Part shown: piece after piece, positions 34,625 to 42,549 of the stretch
Layout: each line of letters starts with the position of its first letter
How positions within the stretch are numbered: position 1 is the stretch's first letter
Assembly (NCBI GenBank): GCA_020633055.1
Contig: JACKEJ010000009.1
Coordinates: 496,001 to 560,000 of the forward strand
Source: Sandaracinaceae bacterium
GTDB taxonomy: Bacteria; Myxococcota_A; Polyangia; Polyangiales; Houyiibacteriaceae
Direction: 5' to 3'
Length of the DNA stretch: 64,000 nucleotides
The notes under the pieces: generated by a model
What the model was told of the DNA's origin: nothing
What the model saw: the letters and a program-made list of their open reading frames with translations, nothing else
Databases searched by the model: none
Position numbers and translations under genes: made by a program

Positions 34625-35896
34625 ATGTCCCCTGCCGCTTCGCTCCCTCATCCAGGCCTGCGCTCCTCGTGCGACCCGCGCCCCAACCTCGAGCTGGTGT
34701 TCACGCACGGGCTCGGGCAGGACGAGGCGCTCGACCGCTTCGTGGGCGGCCTGACCGACATGAGCGGGCCCTGCGCCGACACGCTCGAGGAGGTGCGTGC
34801 TGCGCCCGAGGGCGTGGACCTGGTGCTGCACCCCGCGGCCCTGCCCGTCGAGATTCGCAGCCTGCCCGGCATGCTGCGCGCCTCCGCGTTCACGCTGTCG
34901 CTCGGGCCCGGATATCACGCGCACGTGGCCGACGCGTTGGTCGCGGCCGCCGAGCAGGCCGGGCTGCGCGCCGCCCACGACGTGATCGATGCGTACCTGG
35001 CCTCGGGCGACCTCGCGGTGGTCGAAGAGGCGTGTGAGGCACACTGGCGCGCGAGCCTGACGCCCGCCTTCGGAGACGACGGCGAGCCGGCGGCCACGGC
35101 GCGTCACGTCTGCGTGGACGGTCTCCGGCTGCAACACCATGCGCCCTACCTGCTGCCGAGCGGGCCGTGGTCACCCGCGACCGACGCGGGCGAGTCCCCG
35201 ACTGACGTGCTCGTACCTCGTGACCACGCGCTGTGGTGGGAGGCTGGGCTCCACGATCGCATGCGGGTGCGGCGCGCGGCCTACTCGTTGCGTTACCTGA
35301 TCCCACCGCGCGCTCCGCTGGACGAGCTCGAGCTGGGGCGCATCGAGTCCTTGTGCGACGACCTGGACGCGCTCACCAAGAGCTCCCCCGAGGACCCCGA
35401 ACTGACGGCGCTGCGACCCGCGTGGCGCGCGCTGTTGGACGCGCTCGACGGGTTACGCGAGCGACCGAGACACCTGGACGCGGTCATCCCCGACGACGCG
35501 CTGTGCTTACGGCGAGGCCCGCTTTGGCTGCGGGCACGGCGCGGGGCGTGGTTGCGACTCCCCAGCGACATGAGCGTGGCCTGGCGCGGCAACGGCACCT
35601 TCTGGGCGGCCGACGCCGAGGTGCAGCTGTGGCTCGAGGTGCACCCCGTGGAACTCGATCCGGGCGCTTCCGTGCCCACTGCCGCGGAGGTGCTGGAGGC
35701 CGTGGGGGACTGGGGCAGCGACACGTCCCGCGAGGCGGACCGCTTCCTCGAGTGGGAGACGCAGGAAGACGCGGAGGCGCTGCACGCCGCGGTCGCGCTC
35801 GGGGCGCAGGTGGGGCTGTTGACGATCCAGCCGCAGGCGGGAGACCGGGGCCGCGCGGAGGAGCTGGCGAGGGCGCTGCGGTCGGGACCACGCTGA
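34625..35896 (+). CDS. Uncharacterised protein, 423 residues
   Basis: No family recognised. Starts MSPAASLPHPGLRSSCDPRPNLELVFTHGLG and is cytosolic (no signal, no membrane helix). It looks like two alpha/beta halves, one with LTLSLGPGYHAHVADALVAAAEQAG and a later LIPPRAPLDELELGRIESLCDDLDALTK, ending in ARGAWLRLPSDMSVAWRGNGTF. Composition is like the neighbours, with no sign of transfer. It is monocistronic and divergent from the ABC-F gene. The end runs into a 7-bp tandem repeat. Function unknown. Confidence 0.65.
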   Translation: MSPAASLPHPGLRSSCDPRPNLELVFTHGLGQDEALDRFVGGLTDMSGPCADTLEEVRAAPEGVDLVLHPAALPVEIRSLPGMLRASAFTLSLGPGYHAHVADALVAAAEQAGLRAAHDVIDAYLASGDLAVVEEACEAHWRASLTPAFGDDGEPAATARHVCVDGLRLQHHAPYLLPSGPWSPATDAGESPTDVLVPRDHALWWEAGLHDRMRVRRAAYSLRYLIPPRAPLDELELGRIESLCDDLDALTKSSPEDPELTALRPAWRALLDALDGLRERPRHLDAVIPDDALCLRRGPLWLRARRGAWLRLPSDMSVAWRGNGTFWAADAEVQLWLEVHPVELDPGASVPTAAEVLEAVGDWGSDTSREADRFLEWETQEDAEALHAAVALGAQVGLLTIQPQAGDRGRAEELARALRSGPR

Positions 35897-35906
35897 GGGC
35901 GAAGGC

Positions 35907-35976
35907 GGGACACGGGACGCGGGAACCGGGAACCGGAAACCGGGACGCGGGAACCGGGACACGGGACTCGGGACAC
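35907..35976. repeat. 7-bp tandem minisatellite, ten exact-register copies
   Basis: Ten consecutive 7-base units of the form GGGACAC, GGGACGC, GGGAACC, GGAAACC and GGGACTC, without gaps, then a degenerate tail of TGTGACACC, GGGACAT and GGGACACC to about 36006. The period is 7, so copy-number change would shift frame, consistent with a non-coding location in the 178-base gap before yqeY. Function unknown. Confidence 0.85.
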
Positions 35977-36074
35977 TGTGACACCGGGACATATGACCGG
36001 GACACCCGGCGCGTGACACCGCCCACCCACCAACCCGTTGACGTACGCGCCCCGGTCCGTAGGGTGACGCGACC

Positions 36075-36557
36075 ATGACCGACGCCACGACCCCGCGGCA
36101 GCCGAGCGCGCTCGAGCTGCGTATCCAAGAGGACCTCAAGCAAGCCATGCGCGACAAGAACGACGTCGCGCGCGACACGCTCCGCATGCTCAAGGCCGAG
36201 CTGCTGCGCGAGCAGGTGAAGGTCGACGACCCCAACGACGCGCAGACCAGCGTGGACGAGATGGCCATCCTCCTGCGCGCCGTGAAGACCCGTCGCGAGT
36301 CGGCCACCGAGTACGAGCGCGGCGGGCGTGCGGAGCTGGCGGCCAAGGAGCTGGCCGAGGTCGAGGTGCTGAGCGTCTACCTGCCCAAGCCCATGGACGA
36401 CGACGAGGCGCGCGAGGCGTTGCGCGCTCTCTCCGCCGAGCTGGGGCTCACCGAGAAGAAGCAGATGAGCCAGCTGATGAAGGCCGCGCTCGAGCGGCAT
36501 CGGGGAACGCTGGACGGCAAGCAGGCGTCGCGCCTGCTCGCGCAGATCCTCAGCTGA
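36075..36557 (+). CDS. yqeY: GatB/YqeY-domain protein
   Basis: 160-residue soluble helical protein of the YqeY/Aim41 family, homologous to the C-terminal tRNA-binding tail of GatB. Seen: RIQEDLKQAMRDKNDVARDTLRMLKAEL, an ALLRAVKTRRESATEYERGGR segment, and VEVLSVYLPKPMDDDEAREALRALSAELG. The family is often near tRNA genes and dnaG, but neither occurs here. Function is poorly known. The start at 36075 is the first ATG, with a modest Shine-Dalgarno. It follows the tandem repeat. Confidence 0.9.
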   Translation: MTDATTPRQPSALELRIQEDLKQAMRDKNDVARDTLRMLKAELLREQVKVDDPNDAQTSVDEMAILLRAVKTRRESATEYERGGRAELAAKELAEVEVLSVYLPKPMDDDEAREALRALSAELGLTEKKQMSQLMKAALERHRGTLDGKQASRLLAQILS

Positions 36558-36597
36558 CCCCGTGGGCGCCGCGCCTCGTCGACGCAGCGCACCGAGC

Positions 36598-37185
36598 TCA
36601 GGTGCCCTGACGTGCAAGGACGAAGTAGCCCATCACGGTCTGCTCGTCCTTGTACGCCTTGCCGATGCACACGTGGCGCGACACGCGGCGCAGGTAGTCG
36701 CGGCAGCGGTGGAACACGAAGCGCTGCAGCCCGACTGAGTTGGGCACGATCTCGGGCCAGCCCGTGGGGACCTCGCCCGCGGGGCACATGAAGTAGTCCA
36801 CCACGATGTGTCCGCGTGGGTCCTTGCCGGTCTCGCGCGCCACGAAGTAGCCGGGCCCGATGACGTCACGCAGGATGCCTTCGTTGTACCCGAAGACCGA
36901 ACCGTCGAGGCCGCGTGTACACGGCTTTTGGAACTTTCGGAACGCGGGCTGGTTGTTCATGCCCTCGTGGATGATCGGGTGCAGCGTGCCGCCTTCGGGG
37001 GCCAGGTGGTCCAGCGTGATGACGGGGTCGGCGAGGTCGAACAGCTTCTTCTGGTCACCGCGTGACAGGGCCATGGTCTGCGCGGTGCGTTCGTCCTGGG
37101 AGAGCGCGTCGAGGTGCTTGCCGATGCGATCCAGCGAGGCTCCGCTCTGGAGCAGGTCGGTGAAGGTGGTCATGACGGGGGCCAT
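36598..37185 (-). CDS. Conserved hypothetical protein, about 195 residues
   Basis: No family recognised. The chosen start is MAPVMTTFTDLLQSGASLDRIGK at 37185; an alternative M at 37173 removes four residues. The sequence contains YNEGILRDVIGPGYFVARETGKDPRGHIVVDYFMCPAGEVPTGW and HRCRDYLRRVSRHVCIGKAYKDEQ. The many aromatic and charged residues suggest a soluble, compact domain. No metal or nucleotide motif was recognised. It is convergent with yqeY and divergent from the next hypothetical gene. Confidence 0.65.
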   Translation of the reverse strand: MAPVMTTFTDLLQSGASLDRIGKHLDALSQDERTAQTMALSRGDQKKLFDLADPVITLDHLAPEGGTLHPIIHEGMNNQPAFRKFQKPCTRGLDGSVFGYNEGILRDVIGPGYFVARETGKDPRGHIVVDYFMCPAGEVPTGWPEIVPNSVGLQRFVFHRCRDYLRRVSRHVCIGKAYKDEQTVMGYFVLARQGT

Positions 37186-37245
37186 GAGACGCTGTTTCCC
37201 TGCGGCCTGCAAGTGTGAACGTGCTACAAACCGCGCGAGAATTCC

Positions 37246-37815
37246 ATGCACGGATTACGCTGCTCGCCCGAGATCCCCGGTTTCACGCGCCTGCTCGACG
37301 AGTGGGTCGTGGGGCTGACGCGCTACCACGACGATGCCGCGGGTGTGTTCGCGGACGACGCCCTGTTCGAGCGCAGCTTCGCGGAGGCGGCGACGCGCGT
37401 GCGCGCCTTTGCGTGGGGCGCCGGCGAGGTGCAGCCCACGGAGGTGGTCGACCAGCGCGCATCGTTCGAGCTGCAGGGCTACGACTACAGCGTGGCTGTG
37501 CATCGGCTGGAGGTGAGCTCCGCCGAGCAGCTGGCCGCGCAGGCCGAGGCCTCGATGTGCGCCGCCGCCGAGGCCGCCCCTGCCGTCGATGAACACCTCC
37601 GCGTGGGCGTGGTGCTGGTGAGCGTGCGCGCCCCCGAGCAGGCCGACGAAGCGGCCCGGCTGGCGCTGGCGCACCGCTACCGCGACGAGACGCGACAGCT
37701 GGGCAGCACGGGCGCGGCCTGGAGCTTCCCCAGCGCGGATGAGGGGCCTGCGTACGCGTACTGCGGCGACGGCATGCTGGGCGGCATCCTGCTGGCGCGA
37801 CGCCTCCCCGGCTGA
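37246..37815 (+). CDS. Hypothetical protein upstream of TetR gene
   Basis: 189 residues, no family recognised. It starts MHGLRCSPEIPGFTRLLDEWVVG and is soluble. An Ala-rich middle (SSAEQLAAQAEASMCAAAEAAPAVD) is followed by ALAHRYRDETRQLGSTGAAWSF and a Gly-rich end YCGDGMLGGILLARRLPG. It lies 6 bases before the TetR ATG, so the two may be an operon, with TetR possibly controlling it. Function unknown. Confidence 0.55.
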   Translation: MHGLRCSPEIPGFTRLLDEWVVGLTRYHDDAAGVFADDALFERSFAEAATRVRAFAWGAGEVQPTEVVDQRASFELQGYDYSVAVHRLEVSSAEQLAAQAEASMCAAAEAAPAVDEHLRVGVVLVSVRAPEQADEAARLALAHRYRDETRQLGSTGAAWSFPSADEGPAYAYCGDGMLGGILLARRLPG

Positions 37816-37821
37816 GGCGCG

Positions 37822-38430
37822 ATGAGCGAGGACAAGCCACGACGCGCTCGACAGGCACGCGGTGAGGAGACGCGGCGGGAGGTGCTCGCGGCGACCTTGC
37901 GCGTGCTGGCGCGCGACGGGACGCGCGGCGTGACGCATCGGGCGGTGGCCGCCGAGGCCGGCACCTCGGTTCGCGCCACGACCTACCACTTCGCGTCGCG
38001 TGAGGAGCTGCTGCGCGAGGCGCTGCGGCACTATGCCGACACCGCGGGCTCCCGCATCGAGCGGCTCGCGACGCCCATCGCGCTCGACACCGACATGACG
38101 CGCGCCGCGGCGGGGCTGCTGGCGGACGTGGTGCTCTCTGACCTCACCGACGACCGGGCGGGCCTCATCGCCGAGTACGAGTTCGTGTTGCACGTCGGGC
38201 GGCAGCCGGACCTCGAGCCCTGCTACGCCGCCTGGCAGGAGCGCCTCACGAGCGTGATGCTGGCCTACGCGCGGTTGGCCGGTTCGCCGAGCCCCGAGGT
38301 CGACGTGCAGCTCGTGCTCGCGACGCTCCGTGGGCTCGAGATCGCGGCCCTCGCGGCGCCCTCTGCGGAACCCGATCGCGAGGCGCTCACCGTGCTGTTC
38401 ACGCGCCTCCTCACAGGCCTCGGCTTTTGA
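37822..38430 (+). CDS. TetR-family transcriptional regulator
   Basis: 202-residue repressor. The N-terminal HTH (about 16-62) reads TRREVLAATLRVLARDG, then GVTHRAVAAEAGTSVRATTYHFASREELL, a normal TetR signature with a divergent YHFASRE end of the recognition helix. The C-terminal ligand domain is variable and Ala/Leu-rich, with LIAEYEFVLHVGRQPDLEPCYAAWQERL. It ends 3 bases short of the stop of amidase copy 2 on the other strand. It may control that amidase, the neighbouring amine oxidase/SDR pair or the upstream hypothetical, but no operator was recognised. Confidence 0.88.
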   Translation: MSEDKPRRARQARGEETRREVLAATLRVLARDGTRGVTHRAVAAEAGTSVRATTYHFASREELLREALRHYADTAGSRIERLATPIALDTDMTRAAAGLLADVVLSDLTDDRAGLIAEYEFVLHVGRQPDLEPCYAAWQERLTSVMLAYARLAGSPSPEVDVQLVLATLRGLEIAALAAPSAEPDREALTVLFTRLLTGLGF

Positions 38431-38433
38431 GGG

Positions 38434-39942
38434 TCATCTCAGCGAGCGGACAGCTTCCAGGCGCGGCGGTCGCACCCAGCCACCGAACGCTCGCTCGAGC
38501 TCCATCGCCACGCTCATCGTGAGGTGGTCCCGACCGTGCGCGGCGACGACCTGCAGACCCAGCGGTAGGCCCTTCGTGTCCAGCCCGAGCGGCACCTGCG
38601 TGACGGGGAGCTGCATCACGTTGAGCACGGCGGTGTAGACCCACAGGAACGGCCACATGAGCGGGACGTCGTGACGCGGCGCCGTGGTCGCGTAGGGTGG
38701 GTAGAGCAAGACGGTGTCGTCCGTCAGCAGCGTGTCCAGCTCGGCGCGCAACGCGTGCCCCTCGGCCACCATCTTGGCCGTGCGCGCCGGCATCAGGTCC
38801 GTCAGCCCCTCGAGCACCGCGAGCACGACGGCCGGGAGCGTGTGCGGCGAGCGCCCGGTGGCGAGGCGCACGAGCTCGGGCAGCGTCCGCCACTCCTCGC
38901 CATTGGCGAGCAACGTCGAGAAGGGCGTGCCCTGGGCGTCGTGCAGCATGCTCGACCAGACCTCGAGGGCGTTCTTCAGGCGCGGTAGGCGGCGCTCCTC
39001 GACGCGGCAACCGATTTCGCGGAGGTGGCGCGCCGCGGCGGCCTGACGCGCACGGAGCTCGCGGCTCACGGGGGTGCGCCCATCGTCGGGGATGGTGATG
39101 ACGCGCAGGGAGCTCACGTCGACGGCGTGCGCGTCCCCGAGCGGCAGGTCCTTGCTCTGCGGGTCGAGTGGATCGGCCCCCGCGAGGATGCGCACGAGCA
39201 GCGGCAGGTCCTCGGCGCGGCGTGCGATGGGCCCCGTCGAAAGGTACGCGCCTGCGTCGCCGTCGCCCGTGGGGAACTGTCCCGCGTTCGAGATGAGCCC
39301 GGCGCTGCACTTGTGGCCGAACACGCCGTTGAAGAAGGCGGGCATGCGGATCGACCCGCCCACGTCGGAGCCCAGGCCGAAGGGGCTCGCGCCGGCGCCC
39401 ACGATGGCGCCCTCGCCGCCCGAGCTGCCGCCCACGATGCGGCGCAGGTCGTATGGGTTGTGGGTGCGGCCGTAGACCTTGTTGAAGCTCTCCATCCACA
39501 TGCAGAGCTCGGAGACGTTCGTGACGCCCATGGGGATGGCGCCTGCCGCGCGCAGGCGCGCGACCGCGGTGGCGTCGTGGTCGGGGCGGAAGCCGACGCG
39601 GGCCGGGAGGCCGCTCGTCTGGGGCATCCCGGTGAGCGCGAAGCACTCCTTGATGGTGCAAGGGAAGCCGTGCAGCGGCGGGAGGTCAGCCACCCCTTCG
39701 CGCGCGAGCCGCTCGTCGGCCGCGTCGGCTTCGCGTCGCGCCTCTTCGAAGCGCGACACGACGACCGCGTTCAGCTCCGGGTTCACGCGCGCGACTTCGT
39801 CGAGGTGCGCGTCCACGACGACCCTCGAGGTGACCCGCCGCGCGCGGATCCACGCGGCCAGCTGGGAAGCGCTCGCGCTGCGTAGCGCGGCGGGGGAGAT
39901 GTCGATGGCGCGGAGCGTGGATGGGGACGTGGGGAGGGGCAT
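38434..39942 (-). CDS. Amidase signature family hydrolase (copy 2)
   Basis: 502-residue close paralogue of the amidase at 1977-3452; over long core stretches only a few residues differ. Triad motifs CTIKECF, VGGSSGGEGA and SDVGGSIRMPA are all intact. The start was taken at MPLPTSPSTLRAIDIS. The 12 bases CCCACGAGACAC lie upstream of both amidase ATGs, 3 bases away here and 1 base away in copy 1. In copy 1 this is the VOC gene's C-terminal coding end, so copy 2 keeps a relic of that context. No VOC gene accompanies copy 2; its neighbours are an SDR and an amine oxidase. Different substrate preference from copy 1 is inferred. Confidence 0.88.
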   Translation of the reverse strand: MPLPTSPSTLRAIDISPAALRSASASQLAAWIRARRVTSRVVVDAHLDEVARVNPELNAVVVSRFEEARREADAADERLAREGVADLPPLHGFPCTIKECFALTGMPQTSGLPARVGFRPDHDATAVARLRAAGAIPMGVTNVSELCMWMESFNKVYGRTHNPYDLRRIVGGSSGGEGAIVGAGASPFGLGSDVGGSIRMPAFFNGVFGHKCSAGLISNAGQFPTGDGDAGAYLSTGPIARRAEDLPLLVRILAGADPLDPQSKDLPLGDAHAVDVSSLRVITIPDDGRTPVSRELRARQAAAARHLREIGCRVEERRLPRLKNALEVWSSMLHDAQGTPFSTLLANGEEWRTLPELVRLATGRSPHTLPAVVLAVLEGLTDLMPARTAKMVAEGHALRAELDTLLTDDTVLLYPPYATTAPRHDVPLMWPFLWVYTAVLNVMQLPVTQVPLGLDTKGLPLGLQVVAAHGRDHLTMSVAMELERAFGGWVRPPRLEAVRSLR

Positions 39943-40055
39943 GGCGTGTCTCGTGGGTGGTGGCCCGGCGCGACGCCGAGCGGAGCAGGGACCGATGTGG
40001 CTCGGCGGACTCGTCGGGGCGCTCGCATGCGCGGGCATCCTCGGGAGCCCAGGCG

Positions 40056-40835
40056 TCAGAGCTTGCCGGCCAGGTGGAGCACGCGGTCGAGCAGGCCCGT
40101 CGCGTTGGCGTTGACGGCGCGCGTGGCGCGGCTGGTGGCGTCCACGAAGATCATGGGGTCGCGCGTGTCCAACGCGCGGAGCGTCGCCGCGACCACCTCT
40201 TCGGCGGAGAAGAGACGCGACAGCTTGTACACGGGCGGAACGCGCTCGAGGTCGCGCACCATGGGCGTGTCTCCTGGTGGGGGGCAGAGGATTCGCACGT
40301 CGATCGGGCGGTCGCGCAGCTCGACGCGCAGCGCCTCGCCGAAGCCGACCACGGCGAACTTGCTCGCGCAGTAGCCCGCGAGCTGCGGAAAGCCGCGCAG
40401 GCCCGCGACGCTCGCGACGAGCAGCAGCGTGGCCGACCCCTTGCCATCGCGCGTCGCCGCTTCCTCCAGGTGAGGGAGCAGCGCCTGCGTCACGTGCACG
40501 CTGCCGAGGTAGTTCACCTCCATCATCAGCCGATAGTCCGCCGGGAGCACCTGCTCGGCGTCGCCCACCCGCAGCACGCCGGCCGAGTTGATCACGTGTG
40601 CGATGGGTCCCACCGCGTCACGCGTGCGCTGGGCGGCGCGCGTCAGGCTCACGGGATCCCGCACGTCCGTCACCTCCGTGTGGGCTACCTGGAGCGCACG
40701 CCGCGTGCTCGCGAGCGCGTCCTCGCTCTGGTCCCACAGCGCGACCGTCTCCCCGCGCTCCATCAGGCGCCGCGCGAACTCCAGGCCGAAGCCGCTCGCG
40801 CCCCCCGTGATCACCCACGCGCCCTTGGCCCTCAC
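40056..40835 (-). CDS. Short-chain dehydrogenase/reductase
   Basis: 259-residue classical SDR, NAD(P)-dependent. Cofactor loop VITGGASGFGLEF, NSAGV, catalytic Ser in LLVASVAGLRG, and YCASKFAVVGFGEAL with the Tyr-xxx-Lys. A CPPPGDTPMVRDLERVP stretch after the active site resembles the DTDTPG segment of 3-ketodihydrosphingosine reductase, but this is a weak hint. The start is GTG at 40835, overlapping the stop of the amine oxidase (GTGA), so the two are co-translated. The coupling with an oxidase suggests that the SDR reduces the carbonyl product, an inference only. Confidence 0.88.
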   Translation of the reverse strand: MRAKGAWVITGGASGFGLEFARRLMERGETVALWDQSEDALASTRRALQVAHTEVTDVRDPVSLTRAAQRTRDAVGPIAHVINSAGVLRVGDAEQVLPADYRLMMEVNYLGSVHVTQALLPHLEEAATRDGKGSATLLLVASVAGLRGFPQLAGYCASKFAVVGFGEALRVELRDRPIDVRILCPPPGDTPMVRDLERVPPVYKLSRLFSAEEVVAATLRALDTRDPMIFVDATSRATRAVNANATGLLDRVLHLAGKL

Positions 40836-42304
40836 GCGACCTCCACCAGGCTCAGGACCTCCTGCGCGACGCGGTCACCCGACTCGAGCGCGCCCTCCAT
40901 GAACCCCGTCGAGTCCAGCGCCGTCTCCGTGCCCGCCCAGTGGATGCGGCCGACCGGGGCGCGCAGCGCCGGCCCGAACGCGGACAACGTGCCCGGCGGG
41001 AACGTCGCGATGGGCGCGCCCAAGATGAACGGCTCCGCGGCCCAATCGTTCTCGAGGTAGTGCGTGGGGGTGCGCGCCTGCTCGCCGAAGTAGCGCACCA
41101 GCGTGTCGAGCACGAAGCGGCGACGTTCCTCGGCGGGCCGCTCGGACCACCCGCGCGCTGGCGAGCCCGTGACGAACATCAAGAGCGCCGCCTGACCCCC
41201 TGGAGTCGTGTCGTCGAAGGTCACGGTGCCGAGGTCCGTCGAGACCGACTCCCCCGAGAGCCCGGCCTCGCGCCAGAAGGCGCGGTCGTAGAGCGCCAAG
41301 ACCTTGATGGTGGCTCCCATGCCCGCGCGCTGCGTCATCTGATCGCGCATGGTGGGCAGCGGCGGCTCGTACTGGATGCGGTCGGCCAGCGCGATGGGCA
41401 CGGTCACGACCACGCGCTTGGCGGTGAAGGTGCCCTTGTCGCTCACGACGCTCACGCGGTCGCCGTCCTGCGTGATCTTGCGCACTGGGGCGCCCGTGTG
41501 GACCGTCCCCGCGAGGGGCACCATGCCCGTGCAGAGCTGCTGCGCGCCACCCACTACCCAGCGGTCCTGCTGCCCGTCGTGCGACTCCACGAGCTTCGCG
41601 AAGCCGCCGCCCGAGTGCAGGTAGTGCAGGAAGTGCAGGAACGACAGGTTCGCCATGTCCGTGCCGAAGATCACGCGCACCGCGCCATTCACCATCGCGA
41701 TGACCGAGTCGTTGCGCAGGTTGCGCTTGGCCCAGTCGAGCGCGGTCATGCCGTCCCACTCGACGGCGCGCGGGCAGTCCCACGGGTTGTCCTTGGGCAC
41801 CTGCGCGCACAACCGGTCGATCTTCCAGATGCCGACCTGGGCGACGATGAGCGTCCACGGGTTCACGCGCGGGATCATCCCCGAGTAGGTCGAGATCGCC
41901 CCGCGCAGGTCGAGGATGCGCTTGCCCTTCGAGTACGTGGGCGTGGTCGACAGCCCGAGCTCGTCGATCAGCGCGTACATGCGCGGCTGCCCGGGGCCCG
42001 TCCACTGTCCGCCGACGTCGAAGCGGTGCCCACCGACCTCCACGGTCTTGGTGCGCCCGCCCACCTCGTCGCGCGCCTCGAGCACGATGGTGCGGAGGCC
42101 CTTCGCGACCATGCGGCGCGCGGCCTGCAGGCCCGCCAGCCCGCCCCCGACGACGATGACGTCCGCGTCGAGGCCGGCCACACGAGGGTCGCCACGTCCT
42201 GCGGCAGGGGCGCCAGGGGGGGCCTCGCCGCCCATCTCGCGCTGGGAATTCTCGGCCCGCGCGCTGTCCGCCCTGAGCTCGGTGATGGATGCAGAGTTCG
42301 CCAT
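40832..42304 (-). CDS. Flavin monoamine oxidase family protein
   Basis: 490-residue FAD enzyme of the amine oxidase family (MAO/polyamine oxidase like). FAD loop VIVVGGGLAGLQAARRM (about 50-66), EARDEVGGRTKTV, and RFDVGGQWTGPGQPR; the C-terminal FAD segment is IHWAGTETALDSTGFMEGALESGDRV. It acts on amines to give aldehyde, ammonia and hydrogen peroxide. The N-terminal about 45 residues are a polar extension. The start is the ATG at 42304; an M two codons upstream is possible. A palindromic AT-rich operator candidate lies 41-55 bases upstream. Substrate unknown. Confidence 0.85.
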   Translation of the reverse strand: MANSASITELRADSARAENSQREMGGEAPPGAPAAGRGDPRVAGLDADVIVVGGGLAGLQAARRMVAKGLRTIVLEARDEVGGRTKTVEVGGHRFDVGGQWTGPGQPRMYALIDELGLSTTPTYSKGKRILDLRGAISTYSGMIPRVNPWTLIVAQVGIWKIDRLCAQVPKDNPWDCPRAVEWDGMTALDWAKRNLRNDSVIAMVNGAVRVIFGTDMANLSFLHFLHYLHSGGGFAKLVESHDGQQDRWVVGGAQQLCTGMVPLAGTVHTGAPVRKITQDGDRVSVVSDKGTFTAKRVVVTVPIALADRIQYEPPLPTMRDQMTQRAGMGATIKVLALYDRAFWREAGLSGESVSTDLGTVTFDDTTPGGQAALLMFVTGSPARGWSERPAEERRRFVLDTLVRYFGEQARTPTHYLENDWAAEPFILGAPIATFPPGTLSAFGPALRAPVGRIHWAGTETALDSTGFMEGALESGDRVAQEVLSLVEVA

Positions 42305-42344
42305 GAGCACGGTCTACACGTCCGCGGAGCCCGCGGCCAGAGAA

Positions 42345-42359
42345 ATTGTAACAATTGTT
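42345..42359. promoter_or_regulatory. Overlapping palindromes ATTGTAACAAT / AACAATTGTT
   Basis: ATTGT-A-ACAAT (42345-42355) and AACAATTGTT (42350-42359) overlap in the AT-rich patch upstream of the amine oxidase start. Both are perfect dyads. This would suit a MarR- or TetR-like repressor in the 245-base divergent gap; the nearest such regulator is the TetR gene at 37822. The binding protein is not identified. Confidence 0.4.
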
Positions 42360-42549
42360 CCCTTTTGTGATCCGCATCGCCTGGAGGCCGCGACCGAGCG
42401 CATGGCGAGCACCACAGCGGACGACCTCGCGCCTACACCGTCGGCGTCCTCGCGGCCCAGAGCCTCGACTCCGCGTTCGGGTCGCTCTGCCGCTCCTCAC
42501 ACCCCGCCGCACAGTTGACCACCGGGGGCCAGTGCCAGACTATGCCTGC

